The position numbers were made by a program, and so were the translations under genes. Positions 48,190 to 56,323 of a stretch of DNA of 64,000 nt are shown here, one piece after another. Positions within the stretch are counted from its first letter, which is position 1; each line of letters begins with the position of its first letter. Under the pieces are notes generated by a model, which saw nothing but the letters and a program-made list of their open reading frames with translations, was not told where the DNA came from and made no database searches. The stretch is from Pseudomonas cichorii (lineage in GTDB: Bacteria; Pseudomonadota; Gammaproteobacteria; Pseudomonadales; Pseudomonadaceae). The stretch covers positions 62,001 to 126,000 of the forward strand of contig NZ_BLVZ01000013.1 in the NCBI RefSeq assembly GCF_015471405.1, given 5' to 3'.

Positions 48190-48726
48190 TCAGAGGTCCG
48201 AGTCGACTACGACTCGGACCTTAGATGCATCCATCGCATAGGCCGCATCGGCCAGATCGTTACTGACCTTCTCAATCTTCAGCGTACCCACTACCCACAA
48301 AGGTGTGTAGATATCATCCAGTTTCAGGCCTTTGGGGTAACGAACCAGCACCAGTTGGTTTGGAGGCGGTGGCGGCACATGGATGCAGGCACCTGGATAA
48401 GGGACGAGGAAAAATAAAGTGCTATGGCCTTTGGCATCGGTTTCCAGCGGCACCGGATAACCGCCGAGACGGATCGTCTTGCCATTCATGTCGGCCACGG
48501 TCCTGGTCGAATACATGACCGCGGGCAGCCCTTTGCTCTGTTTCAAACCACCCTTGCTGTCGAAGGTCCCCATGGCTTCAGGAGAGTTATGGTCGATCTC
48601 GGGCATGGCTTCGAGGGCTTTCTGGTCCGACTTGGGCATGAGTTCGAGCCAGTCGGTCTCGGGAATCTCGGCATGTACAAGCCCGGATACCAGTAGCAGG
48701 GTCATCAATAGAAAACGACGCATCAT
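48190..48726 (-). CDS. DUF3299 exported protein
   Basis: 178 residues from ATG 48726 (48723 is equally possible). Signal peptide about 1-19 (GLVHA). The DUF3299 core includes IRLGGYPVPLE and LVPYPGACIHVPPPPPNQLV, the second with a lone cysteine and a proline run conserved in the family. Likely periplasmic; role unknown, although relatives sit near ABC-transporter genes. The last coding bases form one arm of a perfect hairpin. Confidence 0.87.
   Translation of the reverse strand: MMRRFLLMTLLLVSGLVHAEIPETDWLELMPKSDQKALEAMPEIDHNSPEAMGTFDSKGGLKQSKGLPAVMYSTRTVADMNGKTIRLGGYPVPLETDAKGHSTLFFLVPYPGACIHVPPPPPNQLVLVRYPKGLKLDDIYTPLWVVGTLKIEKVSNDLADAAYAMDASKVRVVVDSDL
48198..48223. terminator. Hairpin at the convergent end of two genes
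   Basis: GGTCCGAGTCG and CGACTCGGACC are perfect 11-base arms with a 4-base loop. They lie inside the last codons of the DUF3299 gene and just after the mutarotase stop, so the coding end of one gene may serve as terminator for the other. No T-run follows. Confidence 0.55.
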
Positions 48727-48795
48727 AAAGCTCGGCAAAGTGGAAAATACTGCCGCGCATTCTAGCCCTCTGCGCACAGAGGGCTAGATGAAAAA

Positions 48796-49044
48796 TCAGC
48801 TCTTCTTTTTAATCATGCCGTAGATAAACAGCAGGATGATTGCACCGACCAGTGCTCCCAGGAAACCAGCGCCCTCGCCCGCCTGATAGATACCCAGCGC
48901 CTGACCGCCATAAGTCGCGGCGAGAGAACCGCCGATACCCAGCAGGATGGTCATGATCCAGCCCATGCTGTCATCGCCCGGCTTGAGAAAACGCGCCAGC
49001 AGGCCAACGATCAAGCCGATAAAGATGGTTCCGATGATGCCCAT
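48796..49044 (-). CDS. GlsB/YeaQ/YmgE-type small membrane protein
   Basis: 82 residues with three glycine-rich membrane helices (about 3-20, 30-48, 58-76) and the family pattern GLIVGLLARFLKPGDDSMGW. Once called transglycosylase-associated; now treated as a stress-induced membrane protein of unknown action. Single gene. Confidence 0.92.
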   Translation of the reverse strand: MGIIGTIFIGLIVGLLARFLKPGDDSMGWIMTILLGIGGSLAATYGGQALGIYQAGEGAGFLGALVGAIILLFIYGMIKKKS

Positions 49045-49172
49045 GTATTTCCCCTGTCTGTGTTGAACACGCCAAGGCCTGATGGCAGCGTTGGCTTACT
49101 GCTATCTGAGAACACGGAGAGAGGATTGGTTCCAGGCCCCTTGAAAACAAAGGGCCGGGAATCAGGAGGCAT

Positions 49173-50255
49173 TCAGTTTTGAATCAACGCCTCGACCAGC
49201 TTGACCTGGCGGTCCAGCGTCGCACGGTCGCAGCTGCGCACGGTGGCGTGGCCAACCTTGCGACCGGCCTTGAAGGCCTTGCCGTAGTGATGCAGGTGGC
49301 AGTCATCGATGGCGATGACCTTGTCCACGGCGGGTACTTCACCGATGAAGTTCAGCATGGCGCTTTCACCGACCTTGGCGGTGGAACCCAATGGCAAGCC
49401 AGCAACCGCCCGCAGGTGGTTCTCGAACTGGCTGCATTCGGCGCCTTCGGTAGTCCAGTGCCCGGAGTTGTGTACACGCGGCGCGATTTCATTGGCCTTC
49501 AGGCCGCCATCGACTTCAAAGAACTCGAAAGCCAGAACGCCGACGTAATCAAGCTGCTTCAGGACGCGACCGACATAATCTTCGGCCAAAGCCTGCAACG
49601 GGTGATCGGTACTGGCGATGGAGATGCGCAGGATGCCGTTTTCGTGGGTATTGTGAACCAGCGGATAGAAGCGTGTTTCACCATCGCGGGCACGCACGGC
49701 AATCAACGAAACCTCACCGGTGAACGGAACGAAGCCTTCCAGCAGGCAAGGCACGCTGCCCAGTTCGGCAAAGGTATCGACCACATCGGCAGCTGTACGC
49801 AGGACTTTCTGGCCCTTGCCGTCGTAACCCAGGGTACGGGTTTTCAGCACGGCGGGCAGGCCGATGCTGGCGACAGCAGCGTCCAGGTCCGATTGCGACT
49901 GGATATCCGCGAACTCGGGCGTCGGAATGCCCAGGTCCTTGAACATGCTTTTCTCGAACCAGCGGTCACGAGCGATGCGCAAGGCCTCGGCGCTCGGATA
50001 GACCGGCACGAACTGCGACAGGAAAGCCACGGTTTCGGCTGGCACGCTTTCAAACTCGAACGTCACCAGATCGACCTCATCGGCCAACTGACGCAGGTGA
50101 TCCAGATCGCCGTAATCGGCTCGCAGATGCTCACCCAACGCGGCAGCGCAAGCATCCGGTGCGGGGTCGAGAAAGGCAAAGTTCATACCCAGTGGCGTAC
50201 CTGCCAGAGCCAACATGCGGCCCAACTGGCCGCCACCGATTACACCGATCTTCAT
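49173..50255 (-). CDS. purK: 5-(carboxyamino)imidazole ribonucleotide synthase
   Basis: 360 residues, ATP-grasp enzyme. N-terminal GVIGGGQLGRMLALAG, central ATP-binding KTRTLGYDGKGQ near residue 145, and the metal-binding FEFFEVDGGLKANEIAPRVHNSGHWT near 245-265. It makes N5-CAIR from AIR, bicarbonate and ATP in purine synthesis. It follows purE by 9 bases on the same strand and shares its regulation. Confidence 0.97.
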   Translation of the reverse strand: MKIGVIGGGQLGRMLALAGTPLGMNFAFLDPAPDACAAALGEHLRADYGDLDHLRQLADEVDLVTFEFESVPAETVAFLSQFVPVYPSAEALRIARDRWFEKSMFKDLGIPTPEFADIQSQSDLDAAVASIGLPAVLKTRTLGYDGKGQKVLRTAADVVDTFAELGSVPCLLEGFVPFTGEVSLIAVRARDGETRFYPLVHNTHENGILRISIASTDHPLQALAEDYVGRVLKQLDYVGVLAFEFFEVDGGLKANEIAPRVHNSGHWTTEGAECSQFENHLRAVAGLPLGSTAKVGESAMLNFIGEVPAVDKVIAIDDCHLHHYGKAFKAGRKVGHATVRSCDRATLDRQVKLVEALIQN

Positions 50256-50264
50256 GGAAAAACC

Positions 50265-50756
50265 TCAGGCGTGGCGCGGGTCTGGATTATCCAGCACGCT
50301 GTCTGTCTGCTCAGTACGGAATTTCTTCAGCACTGCATGGAATTGAGGATGCTTGGCGCCCAGGATACTGGCGGACAACAGAGCGGCGTTGATCGCTCCG
50401 GCCTTGCCAATGGCCAGGGTTGCGACAGGAATACCTGCCGGCATCTGCACAATGGACAGCAGGGAGTCGACGCCCGACAGCATCGAGGACTGCACCGGAA
50501 CGCCAAGCACAGGCAGGTGCGTCTTGGCAGCACACATGCCAGGCAAGTGAGCAGCACCGCCAGCACCGGCGATGATCACTTCGATACCACGGCCTTCGGC
50601 TTCTTCAGCGTACTGAAAAAGCAGATCCGGCGTCCGGTGGGCAGACACCACCTTGACTTCATAAGGGATGCCGAGCTTTTCCAGCATATCGGCGGTGTGG
50701 CTAAGGGTGGACCAATCGGACTTGGAGCCCATGATCACGCCAACCAGTGCGCTCAT
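50265..50756 (-). CDS. purE: N5-CAIR mutase
   Basis: 163 residues from ATG 50756, which has GAGAGG at the right distance; ATG 50771 is in frame but lies on that site. Class I PurE: GVIMGSKSDWSTLSHT at the start, VVSAHRTPD with the catalytic His near residue 45, and GAGGAAHLPG. It moves the carboxyl group of N5-CAIR to make CAIR. It leads the purEK operon, which has a terminator hairpin in its leader. Confidence 0.97.
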   Translation of the reverse strand: MSALVGVIMGSKSDWSTLSHTADMLEKLGIPYEVKVVSAHRTPDLLFQYAEEAEGRGIEVIIAGAGGAAHLPGMCAAKTHLPVLGVPVQSSMLSGVDSLLSIVQMPAGIPVATLAIGKAGAINAALLSASILGAKHPQFHAVLKKFRTEQTDSVLDNPDPRHA

Positions 50757-50790
50757 CGTCGTGCCTCTCATCGGGCGCCCGCAGGCGCAT

Positions 50791-50834
50791 CAAAAAACAA
50801 CAAGCCACGCGGGAGGACCGGCGTGGCTTGTTGT
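50791..50834 (-). terminator. Intrinsic terminator inside the purE leader
   Basis: Perfect 14-base arms ACAACAAGCCACGC and GCGTGGCTTGTTGT with a 10-base loop. On the minus strand it ends in six T and lies 35 bases before the purE start. No minus-strand gene lies directly upstream, so it acts on transcripts begun in the leader. Confidence 0.85.
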
Positions 50835-50871
50835 ACGAATAATGGCCGATTCAACCGGCCAAAGGCCGCGC

Positions 50872-50877
50872 AGTATA
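50872..50877 (-). promoter_or_regulatory. Candidate -10 box of the purE promoter
   Basis: TATACT on the minus strand, preceded by G-rich sequence; the -35 region is poor. Transcription would start about 50865, giving a leader of about 105 bases that contains GGCC-rich alternative stems and then the terminator. Confidence 0.5.
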
Positions 50878-51135
50878 CCTCAAAGCGCAAGGATGACAGC
50901 CCCCCTGACGACCATCTGCACACGGACCTTGCCGACAGCCTGCAAAGCAGCCCCGTGAATGACAAATCTGCCGCAGAAATTCCTACAGATTGCGTCCGTG
51001 CCCTACTACCTCTCTCGAAGTAAAAGCCAACTGACAACCCCTCAACACTTCCTGTTACCTCTTTAACTCACCCACTTGATGAACGACACGTTTCATTCTG
51101 GAAAACATTGCAACTCTGTTAATGGATTAACTTAT

Positions 51136-51777
51136 ATGAAAATGAATTTCAAAAAACTCTCGGCCCTGATTGGTGCATTGCTGTTAATAAACTTTCTGTC
51201 TGCCTGCGCCAGTGAAGCCCAGGAAAAGCGCCCATTGTTCCTGTATGTATTCCTGCATGACGACATACCGGCTTCCGAACGGGCCAACATAAAAAGTGAT
51301 TACTTTTCATGGATGATCAAGGACCTCGAAAGCTTTACGGGCCGCAGGGTCTATCTCGATATCATCGAGAAAAAATCAGCGCTGAGCGGCTTTCGCTATC
51401 AGACCACTGACCTGCAAAGGGGTAAACAGGAATGGGATCGACTCGTGGAACGTCATATTCAGGAAAACAATCTGCCCCTGAACGGAACAACCAAATACCT
51501 GCTCTTGACCCGCCACCCCATCAACGAAAAAACACTGGGTTATACCCGCGAGAGGCACTATTCAGCGATAGCCTCCATCAAGACCTATACCACCGCCGCC
51601 CATGAGATAGGCCACATGCTGGGCGGAACTCATGAACACTCGGAAGTATTATTCAGGGGTGGCTGGTGGTGTGAAACCAATATAACGCCCACTCGCGAAA
51701 AGATAAGGTCCAATTGTTATATCTACAGCGACAGGAACAAGAAGACCATCGCCGAGCATTTGAGCGCATTCCCGTAA
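51136..51777 (+). CDS. Small lipoprotein metallopeptidase of metzincin type
   Basis: 213 residues from ATG 51136 (51142 possible; weak ribosome site). A lipoprotein signal ends LSAC with Cys24. The metzincin zinc motif HEIGHMLGGTH is complete: H156, E157, H160 and H166. Only 47 residues follow, with two cysteines (about 177 and 191) that could pair, and no methionine for the usual Met-turn. GC content is well below that of the flanking genes, and there is no operon partner. An envelope-anchored protease or a surface-released toxin is possible; the substrate is unknown. Confidence 0.75.
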   Translation: MKMNFKKLSALIGALLLINFLSACASEAQEKRPLFLYVFLHDDIPASERANIKSDYFSWMIKDLESFTGRRVYLDIIEKKSALSGFRYQTTDLQRGKQEWDRLVERHIQENNLPLNGTTKYLLLTRHPINEKTLGYTRERHYSAIASIKTYTTAAHEIGHMLGGTHEHSEVLFRGGWWCETNITPTREKIRSNCYIYSDRNKKTIAEHLSAFP

Positions 51778-51819
51778 GGCCGGGTACTGCCTGCAAGGTC
51801 ATCCGGCGCGGCGTAGCCT

Positions 51820-52722
51820 TCATTGGGCAGCGCCGCCCTCCAGCTTGCGCCATAACAATCGGACATTGGCCTTGCGCACCAGGGCGCAGCGGTACAGACG
51901 AATCTCCAGCGGGACATGCCAGTGCGGCCCGCCGCACACCACCAGTTCGCCACGCTCCAGCTCGGCCCGCACGCTCAAATGCGGCACCCAGGCGATCCCC
52001 AATCCTTCGAGCGCCATGCCTTTCAGGCTGTCGGCCATTGCCGTTTCATAAACCGTGGTGAAACGCAGATTGCGCTGGCGCAGCAACAGATTCACCGAAC
52101 GCCCCAGAAAGGCACCGGCGCTGTAAGCCAGCAGTGGCACGCTGTTTTCGCCTTCCATATCGAAAAGCGGCTGACCATTGGCGTCCGCAGCGCAGACCGG
52201 CAGCATTTCGGTGTGCCCCAGATGCAATGAAGGGAAGATCTCCGCATCCATCTGCAAGGCTGCATCCGGGTCATAGAATGCCAACATCAGGTCACAGCCA
52301 CCTTCACGCAACGCATGCACCGCATCGCCCACGTTGGTTGCCACCAGCCGGGTCGCAATGTTCAAGCCATCATTGCGCAACTGGGCGATCCAGCGGGGAA
52401 AGAATCCAAGCGCCAGAGAGTGCGCCGCCGCCACCTGGATGACTTCGCCCTGCCCGCCTTCAAGATGATGCAGATGGCGAACCACTTCACCCAACTGCTC
52501 GACGACCGTGCGCGCCGTCACCAGAAACAACTGCCCGGCTGCCGTCAGTTCGACAGGGGTTCGCGAGCGGTTGACCAGTGTCAGCCCAAGCGCCGACTCC
52601 AGGCTGCGGATACGACGGCTGAATGCCGGTTGCGTCACGAAGCGACGCTCAGCTGCCTGGGAAAAACTGCGGGTGGCAGCCAGGGCACTGAAATCTTCCA
52701 GCCATTTGCTTTCCAGGTTCAT
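51820..52722 (-). CDS. LysR-type transcriptional regulator
   Basis: 300 residues. Winged helix-turn-helix at about 5-65 (FSALAATRSFSQAAERRFVTQPAFSRRI) and a LysR effector domain (about 90-290). The HTH is of the variant class with TQPAFSRRI, seen in regulators of amino-acid or purine use. It is divergent from aspA across 415 bases that hold a REPIN, so it may control the aspA-AGCS-ansA genes; effector unknown. Confidence 0.88.
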   Translation of the reverse strand: MNLESKWLEDFSALAATRSFSQAAERRFVTQPAFSRRIRSLESALGLTLVNRSRTPVELTAAGQLFLVTARTVVEQLGEVVRHLHHLEGGQGEVIQVAAAHSLALGFFPRWIAQLRNDGLNIATRLVATNVGDAVHALREGGCDLMLAFYDPDAALQMDAEIFPSLHLGHTEMLPVCAADANGQPLFDMEGENSVPLLAYSAGAFLGRSVNLLLRQRNLRFTTVYETAMADSLKGMALEGLGIAWVPHLSVRAELERGELVVCGGPHWHVPLEIRLYRCALVRKANVRLLWRKLEGGAAQ

Positions 52723-52765
52723 TACGTCCTCCCGGACATTCGGGACATGAATGAAAGAAATTCGG

Positions 52766-52853
52766 TTGGAGCGAATTTATTCGCGAGAGGCCCGCATACA
52801 CGAAGAAGATGCATCGCCTTCAATGACGTCTCGCGGATAAATCCGCTCCTGCT
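52766..52853. repeat. REPIN between the LysR gene and aspA
   Basis: TTGGAGCGAATTTATTCGCG(AGAG) at 52766-52789 and the inverted TCTCGCGGATAAATCCGCTC(CTGC) at about 52830-52853, 40 bases apart. Same family as the repeats at 30417 and 36892. Confidence 0.85.
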
Positions 52854-53137
52854 GCGCAACGTCCAGACAGGACATGCCCCCTTTAACCGGGACATTCACT
52901 CTGCACCTGCCAATTCATTCTGCCGCGCAATTTGCCAGATAACGTCGCCTCTGCGACAAAAACAATTACAAGTGCGACATTTTGTCCTGTTTACGTACAA
53001 AGAGAAACCCACGTCACATTCACATTATGCCGTTATTGCATAGGGCAGCGTTTAACAGCATTGGTCAATTTCAAGCTCAAACCCCAACATTCGGGGCGTT
53101 CCGGCATTGTTGTGCCTTATTTGAGACGATCTCTATC

Positions 53138-54562
53138 ATGTCCTCGCCTGCATCACTGCGCATCGAAAAAGACCTGCTTGGTGTTCTCGAAGTACCTGCT
53201 CACGCTTACTACGGTATCCAGACCCTGCGAGCAGTGAACAACTTCCACCTCTCCGGCGTTCCGCTTTCGCACTACCCGAAACTGGTCGTTGGACTGGCAA
53301 TGGTCAAGCAGGCGGCAGCTGATGCAAACCACACGCTCGGACACCTCAGCGATGCCAAGCACGCTGCCATCAGCGAAGCTTGCGCACGTTTGATTCGCGG
53401 CGACTTCCACGATCAGTTCGTCGTCGACATGATCCAGGGCGGCGCTGGCACTTCAACCAACATGAATGCCAACGAAGTCATCGCCAACATCGCTCTTGAA
53501 GCCATGGGCTTCGAGAAAGGCGAATACAAGCATCTGCACCCGAACAACGACGTGAACATGGCTCAGTCGACCAACGACGCATACCCGACGGCAATCCGTC
53601 TGGGCCTGCTGTTGGGTCATGACGCCATGCTCGCAAGCCTCGAAAGCCTGATCCAGTCTTTCGCAGCCAAAGGCGAAGAATTCAACCACGTACTGAAAAT
53701 GGGCCGTACCCAGTTGCAGGACGCGGTTCCAATGACCCTGGGTCAGGAATTCCGTGCCTTCGCCACAACCTTGACCGAAGACCTGAACCGCCTGCGTACT
53801 CTGGCTCCTGAACTGCTGACCGAAGTGAACCTGGGCGGTACCGCCATCGGTACCGGCATCAACGCCGACCCTGGCTATCAGAAGCTGGCGGTTGAACGTC
53901 TGGCGACCATCAGCGGCCATCCACTGGTTCCAGCCGCCGACCTGATCGAAGCGACTTCCGACATGGGCGCCTTCGTCCTGTTCTCCGGCATGCTCAAGCG
54001 TACCGCAGTCAAACTGTCGAAGATCTGCAACGACCTGCGCCTGCTGTCCAGCGGCCCACGCACCGGCATCAATGAAATCAACCTGCCAGCGCGTCAGCCA
54101 GGCAGCTCGATCATGCCAGGCAAGGTCAACCCGGTCATTCCGGAAGCCGTCAACCAGGTTGCCTTTGAAATCATCGGCAACGACCTGGCCCTGACCATGG
54201 CAGCCGAAGGCGGCCAGTTGCAGCTCAACGTCATGGAGCCGCTGATCGCCTACAAGATTTTCGACTCGATCCGCCTGCTGCAACGCGCCATGGACATGTT
54301 GCGCGAGCACTGCATCGTCGGCATCACCGCCAACGAACAACGCTGCCGTGAACTGGTCGAGCACTCGATCGGTCTGGTCACTGCACTGAACCCTTACATC
54401 GGTTACGAAAACTCGACCCGTATCGCCCGCATTGCCCTGGAAAGTGGCCGCGGTGTACTGGAACTGGTCCGTGAAGAAGGCTTGCTGGATGACGCGATGC
54501 TCAATGACATCCTGCGTCCGGAAAACATGATTGCTCCGCGTCTGGCGCCACTGAAGGCCTGA
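53138..54562 (+). CDS. aspA: Aspartate ammonia-lyase
   Basis: 474 residues from ATG 53138 (MSSPASLRIEKDLLG); the open frame runs further upstream but that part is not protein-like. It splits aspartate to fumarate and ammonia. Superfamily signatures are TSTNMNANEVIAN near residue 105, the NDVNMAQSTNDAYPTA segment, and the active-site loop GSSIMPGKVNPVIPE near 325. It is followed by a clear terminator, then an AGCS symporter and asparaginase, an asparagine-to-fumarate route. Confidence 0.97.
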   Translation: MSSPASLRIEKDLLGVLEVPAHAYYGIQTLRAVNNFHLSGVPLSHYPKLVVGLAMVKQAAADANHTLGHLSDAKHAAISEACARLIRGDFHDQFVVDMIQGGAGTSTNMNANEVIANIALEAMGFEKGEYKHLHPNNDVNMAQSTNDAYPTAIRLGLLLGHDAMLASLESLIQSFAAKGEEFNHVLKMGRTQLQDAVPMTLGQEFRAFATTLTEDLNRLRTLAPELLTEVNLGGTAIGTGINADPGYQKLAVERLATISGHPLVPAADLIEATSDMGAFVLFSGMLKRTAVKLSKICNDLRLLSSGPRTGINEINLPARQPGSSIMPGKVNPVIPEAVNQVAFEIIGNDLALTMAAEGGQLQLNVMEPLIAYKIFDSIRLLQRAMDMLREHCIVGITANEQRCRELVEHSIGLVTALNPYIGYENSTRIARIALESGRGVLELVREEGLLDDAMLNDILRPENMIAPRLAPLKA

Positions 54563-54622
54563 CCGAAAATGCCTTGCGTAACATGCTCACCAGGTTGAGG
54601 GCCTAGACACCCCTCACCTTTT

Positions 54623-54658
54623 GGGGGTCTGGGAGTGATTCTCCAGACCCTTTTTTTT
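54623..54658 (+). terminator. Intrinsic terminator after aspA
   Basis: GGGTCTGG(G)AG pairs with CTCCAGACCC and is followed by eight T, about 60 bases after the aspA stop. Confidence 0.92.
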
Positions 54659-54845
54659 GCCTGCTTGCTGACGACCAATAATAAGGAGTTTGGGCAGCTG
54701 AAAACCCCGTTTTTGCTGAGGTCCTGGCAAAGACATTCGTTTCGCACCGCAAATGAAGATTCAGTTACACAACAAAGCGGCTACAGACGTAAAAACTTTG
54801 CACCGGTATAGTGCGCCCCCTCAAAAGTAGCGAGGAATAACAAAA

Positions 54846-56297
54846 ATGTTGGAAATGATTAACGACTTCCTCTCGGGAAAGGTCCTCATCGTCCTTATCG
54901 TAGGCCTTGGTGGTTACTTCACGATCCGCTCGCGTTTCGTTCAGTTTCGTCACTTCTTTCACATGTTCGCGGTGTTTCGCGACAGCTTGCGTAGCAGCTC
55001 GGGTCAACTGAGTTCGTTCCAGGCCCTGATGCTCAGCCTTGCGGGCCGCGTCGGAGCAGGCAACATCGCAGGTGTCGGCCTTGCCGTGACACTGGGCGGT
55101 CCAGGCGCAGTGTTCTGGATGTGGGTTACCGCGCTGGTCGGCATGTCCAGCAGCTTCATCGAGTGTTCTCTCGCTCAGCTCTACAAACGCAAGGACTCCG
55201 AAGGCCAGTTCCGCGGCGGTCCATCGTTCTACATCCAGCATGGTCTGGGCAAACGCTGGCTGGGTATGGTCATGGCGGTCTTGCTGATCATGACTTTCGG
55301 TCTCTCCTTCAACGGCCTGCAATCCCACGCCGTGACCGACTCGCTCAACAGCGCATTCGGCGTAGACCAGATGACCACCGGCATCTGCCTGGTCGTGCTG
55401 CTGGGCCTGGCGTTCATCGGTGGCATCAAGCGTATCGCTGCCATTTCCGACCTGCTGGTACCGGTCAAGACCCTGGCCTACATCGCGGTTACCATCTACG
55501 TCATCGCCATTCAGATCGACCACGTTCCAGGCATGCTGCTGACCATCGTCAAAAGCGCCTTCGGTCTTGACCCGGTGTTTGGCGGCCTGATCGGCAGCGC
55601 AATCGTGATGGGCGTGAAACGTGGCGTCTTCGCCAACGAAGCCGGTCTGGGCAGTGCCCCGAACGTTGCCGCCGTTGCACAGGTCGAGCACCCGGTTGCC
55701 CAAGGCGTGGTTCAGGCGTTCAGCGTATTCCTCGACACCTTCCTGATCTGCACCTGCACCGCCTTGCTGATCCTGCTGTCCGGTATCTATGACGTAGGCT
55801 ACAGCGGCAACGGTATCGTTCTGGCGCAGAACTCTCTGGCAGCCGTAGTGGGCGACTGGGGTCGGATCTTCATCAGCGTTGCGCTGGCACTGTTCGTATT
55901 CACCTCGATCCTCTACAACTACTACCTGGGCGAAAACAGCCTGCGCTTCCTGGTAGGCGAGAAGATCCAGGCCATCGTCGGCTTCCGCATCGTGGTTCTG
56001 GCTCTGATCTTCTGGGGCGCAGTGGTTGACCTCAAGACGGTGTTTGCCTTCGCCGACATCGCCATGACCCTGCTGGCCTTCGTCAACCTGATCGCCCTGG
56101 CCCTGCTGTTCAAGGTCGCCATGCGCATCCTGCGTGACTACGATGAGCAGCGTAAGGCAGGCATCAAGGTTCCGGTCTTCGATTCCAGCAAGTTCCCGGA
56201 TCTGGATCTGGACCGCAACGCATGGCCTGCCAACCCGACGCAACAGCCTCAAGCTGGCGTTGACGCAGCAGCCAAGCCTGTTTCACAAGCAAACTGA
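54846..56297 (+). CDS. AGCS-family sodium:amino-acid symporter
   Basis: 483 residues, about eleven membrane helices. AGCS (alanine/glycine:cation symporter) signatures are GRVGAGNIAGVGLAVTLGGPGAVFWM near residue 60-85 and GVKRGVFANEAGLGSAPN near 260. It imports a small neutral amino acid with Na+. The position between aspA and asparaginase suggests asparagine or alanine as substrate, which is inference. The asparaginase ATG follows 26 bases after its stop, so the two are probably co-transcribed. Confidence 0.93.
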   Translation: MLEMINDFLSGKVLIVLIVGLGGYFTIRSRFVQFRHFFHMFAVFRDSLRSSSGQLSSFQALMLSLAGRVGAGNIAGVGLAVTLGGPGAVFWMWVTALVGMSSSFIECSLAQLYKRKDSEGQFRGGPSFYIQHGLGKRWLGMVMAVLLIMTFGLSFNGLQSHAVTDSLNSAFGVDQMTTGICLVVLLGLAFIGGIKRIAAISDLLVPVKTLAYIAVTIYVIAIQIDHVPGMLLTIVKSAFGLDPVFGGLIGSAIVMGVKRGVFANEAGLGSAPNVAAVAQVEHPVAQGVVQAFSVFLDTFLICTCTALLILLSGIYDVGYSGNGIVLAQNSLAAVVGDWGRIFISVALALFVFTSILYNYYLGENSLRFLVGEKIQAIVGFRIVVLALIFWGAVVDLKTVFAFADIAMTLLAFVNLIALALLFKVAMRILRDYDEQRKAGIKVPVFDSSKFPDLDLDRNAWPANPTQQPQAGVDAAAKPVSQAN

Positions 56298-56323
56298 CAA
56301 CCGAAATGCCGCAGGAGAGAACC

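Larger units (their letters stand above)
50757..51135. other. Divergent region between purE and a metzincin gene
   Basis: 379 bases. The purE side holds the promoter and leader terminator described separately. The other side (about 50940-51135) becomes AT-rich, as the downstream metzincin gene is, and shows no firm promoter or ribosome site. Confidence 0.55.

Noticed and set aside
49179..51023. Open frame of 614 codons on the plus strand opposite purK/purE
   Set aside because: It lies antisense to two certain purine genes, is rich in His/Gln/Arg as expected of GC-rich antisense frames, and crosses the purE leader terminator.
52923..53137. Upstream extension of aspA to about 52982
   Set aside because: The extra 52 codons are not protein-like and AspA proteins begin at the MSSPASL position.
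54765..56252. Open frame of 495 codons on the minus strand opposite the AGCS symporter
   Set aside because: Antisense shadow of a well-conserved membrane transporter; its composition (Asp, Gln, His rich) is not protein-like.
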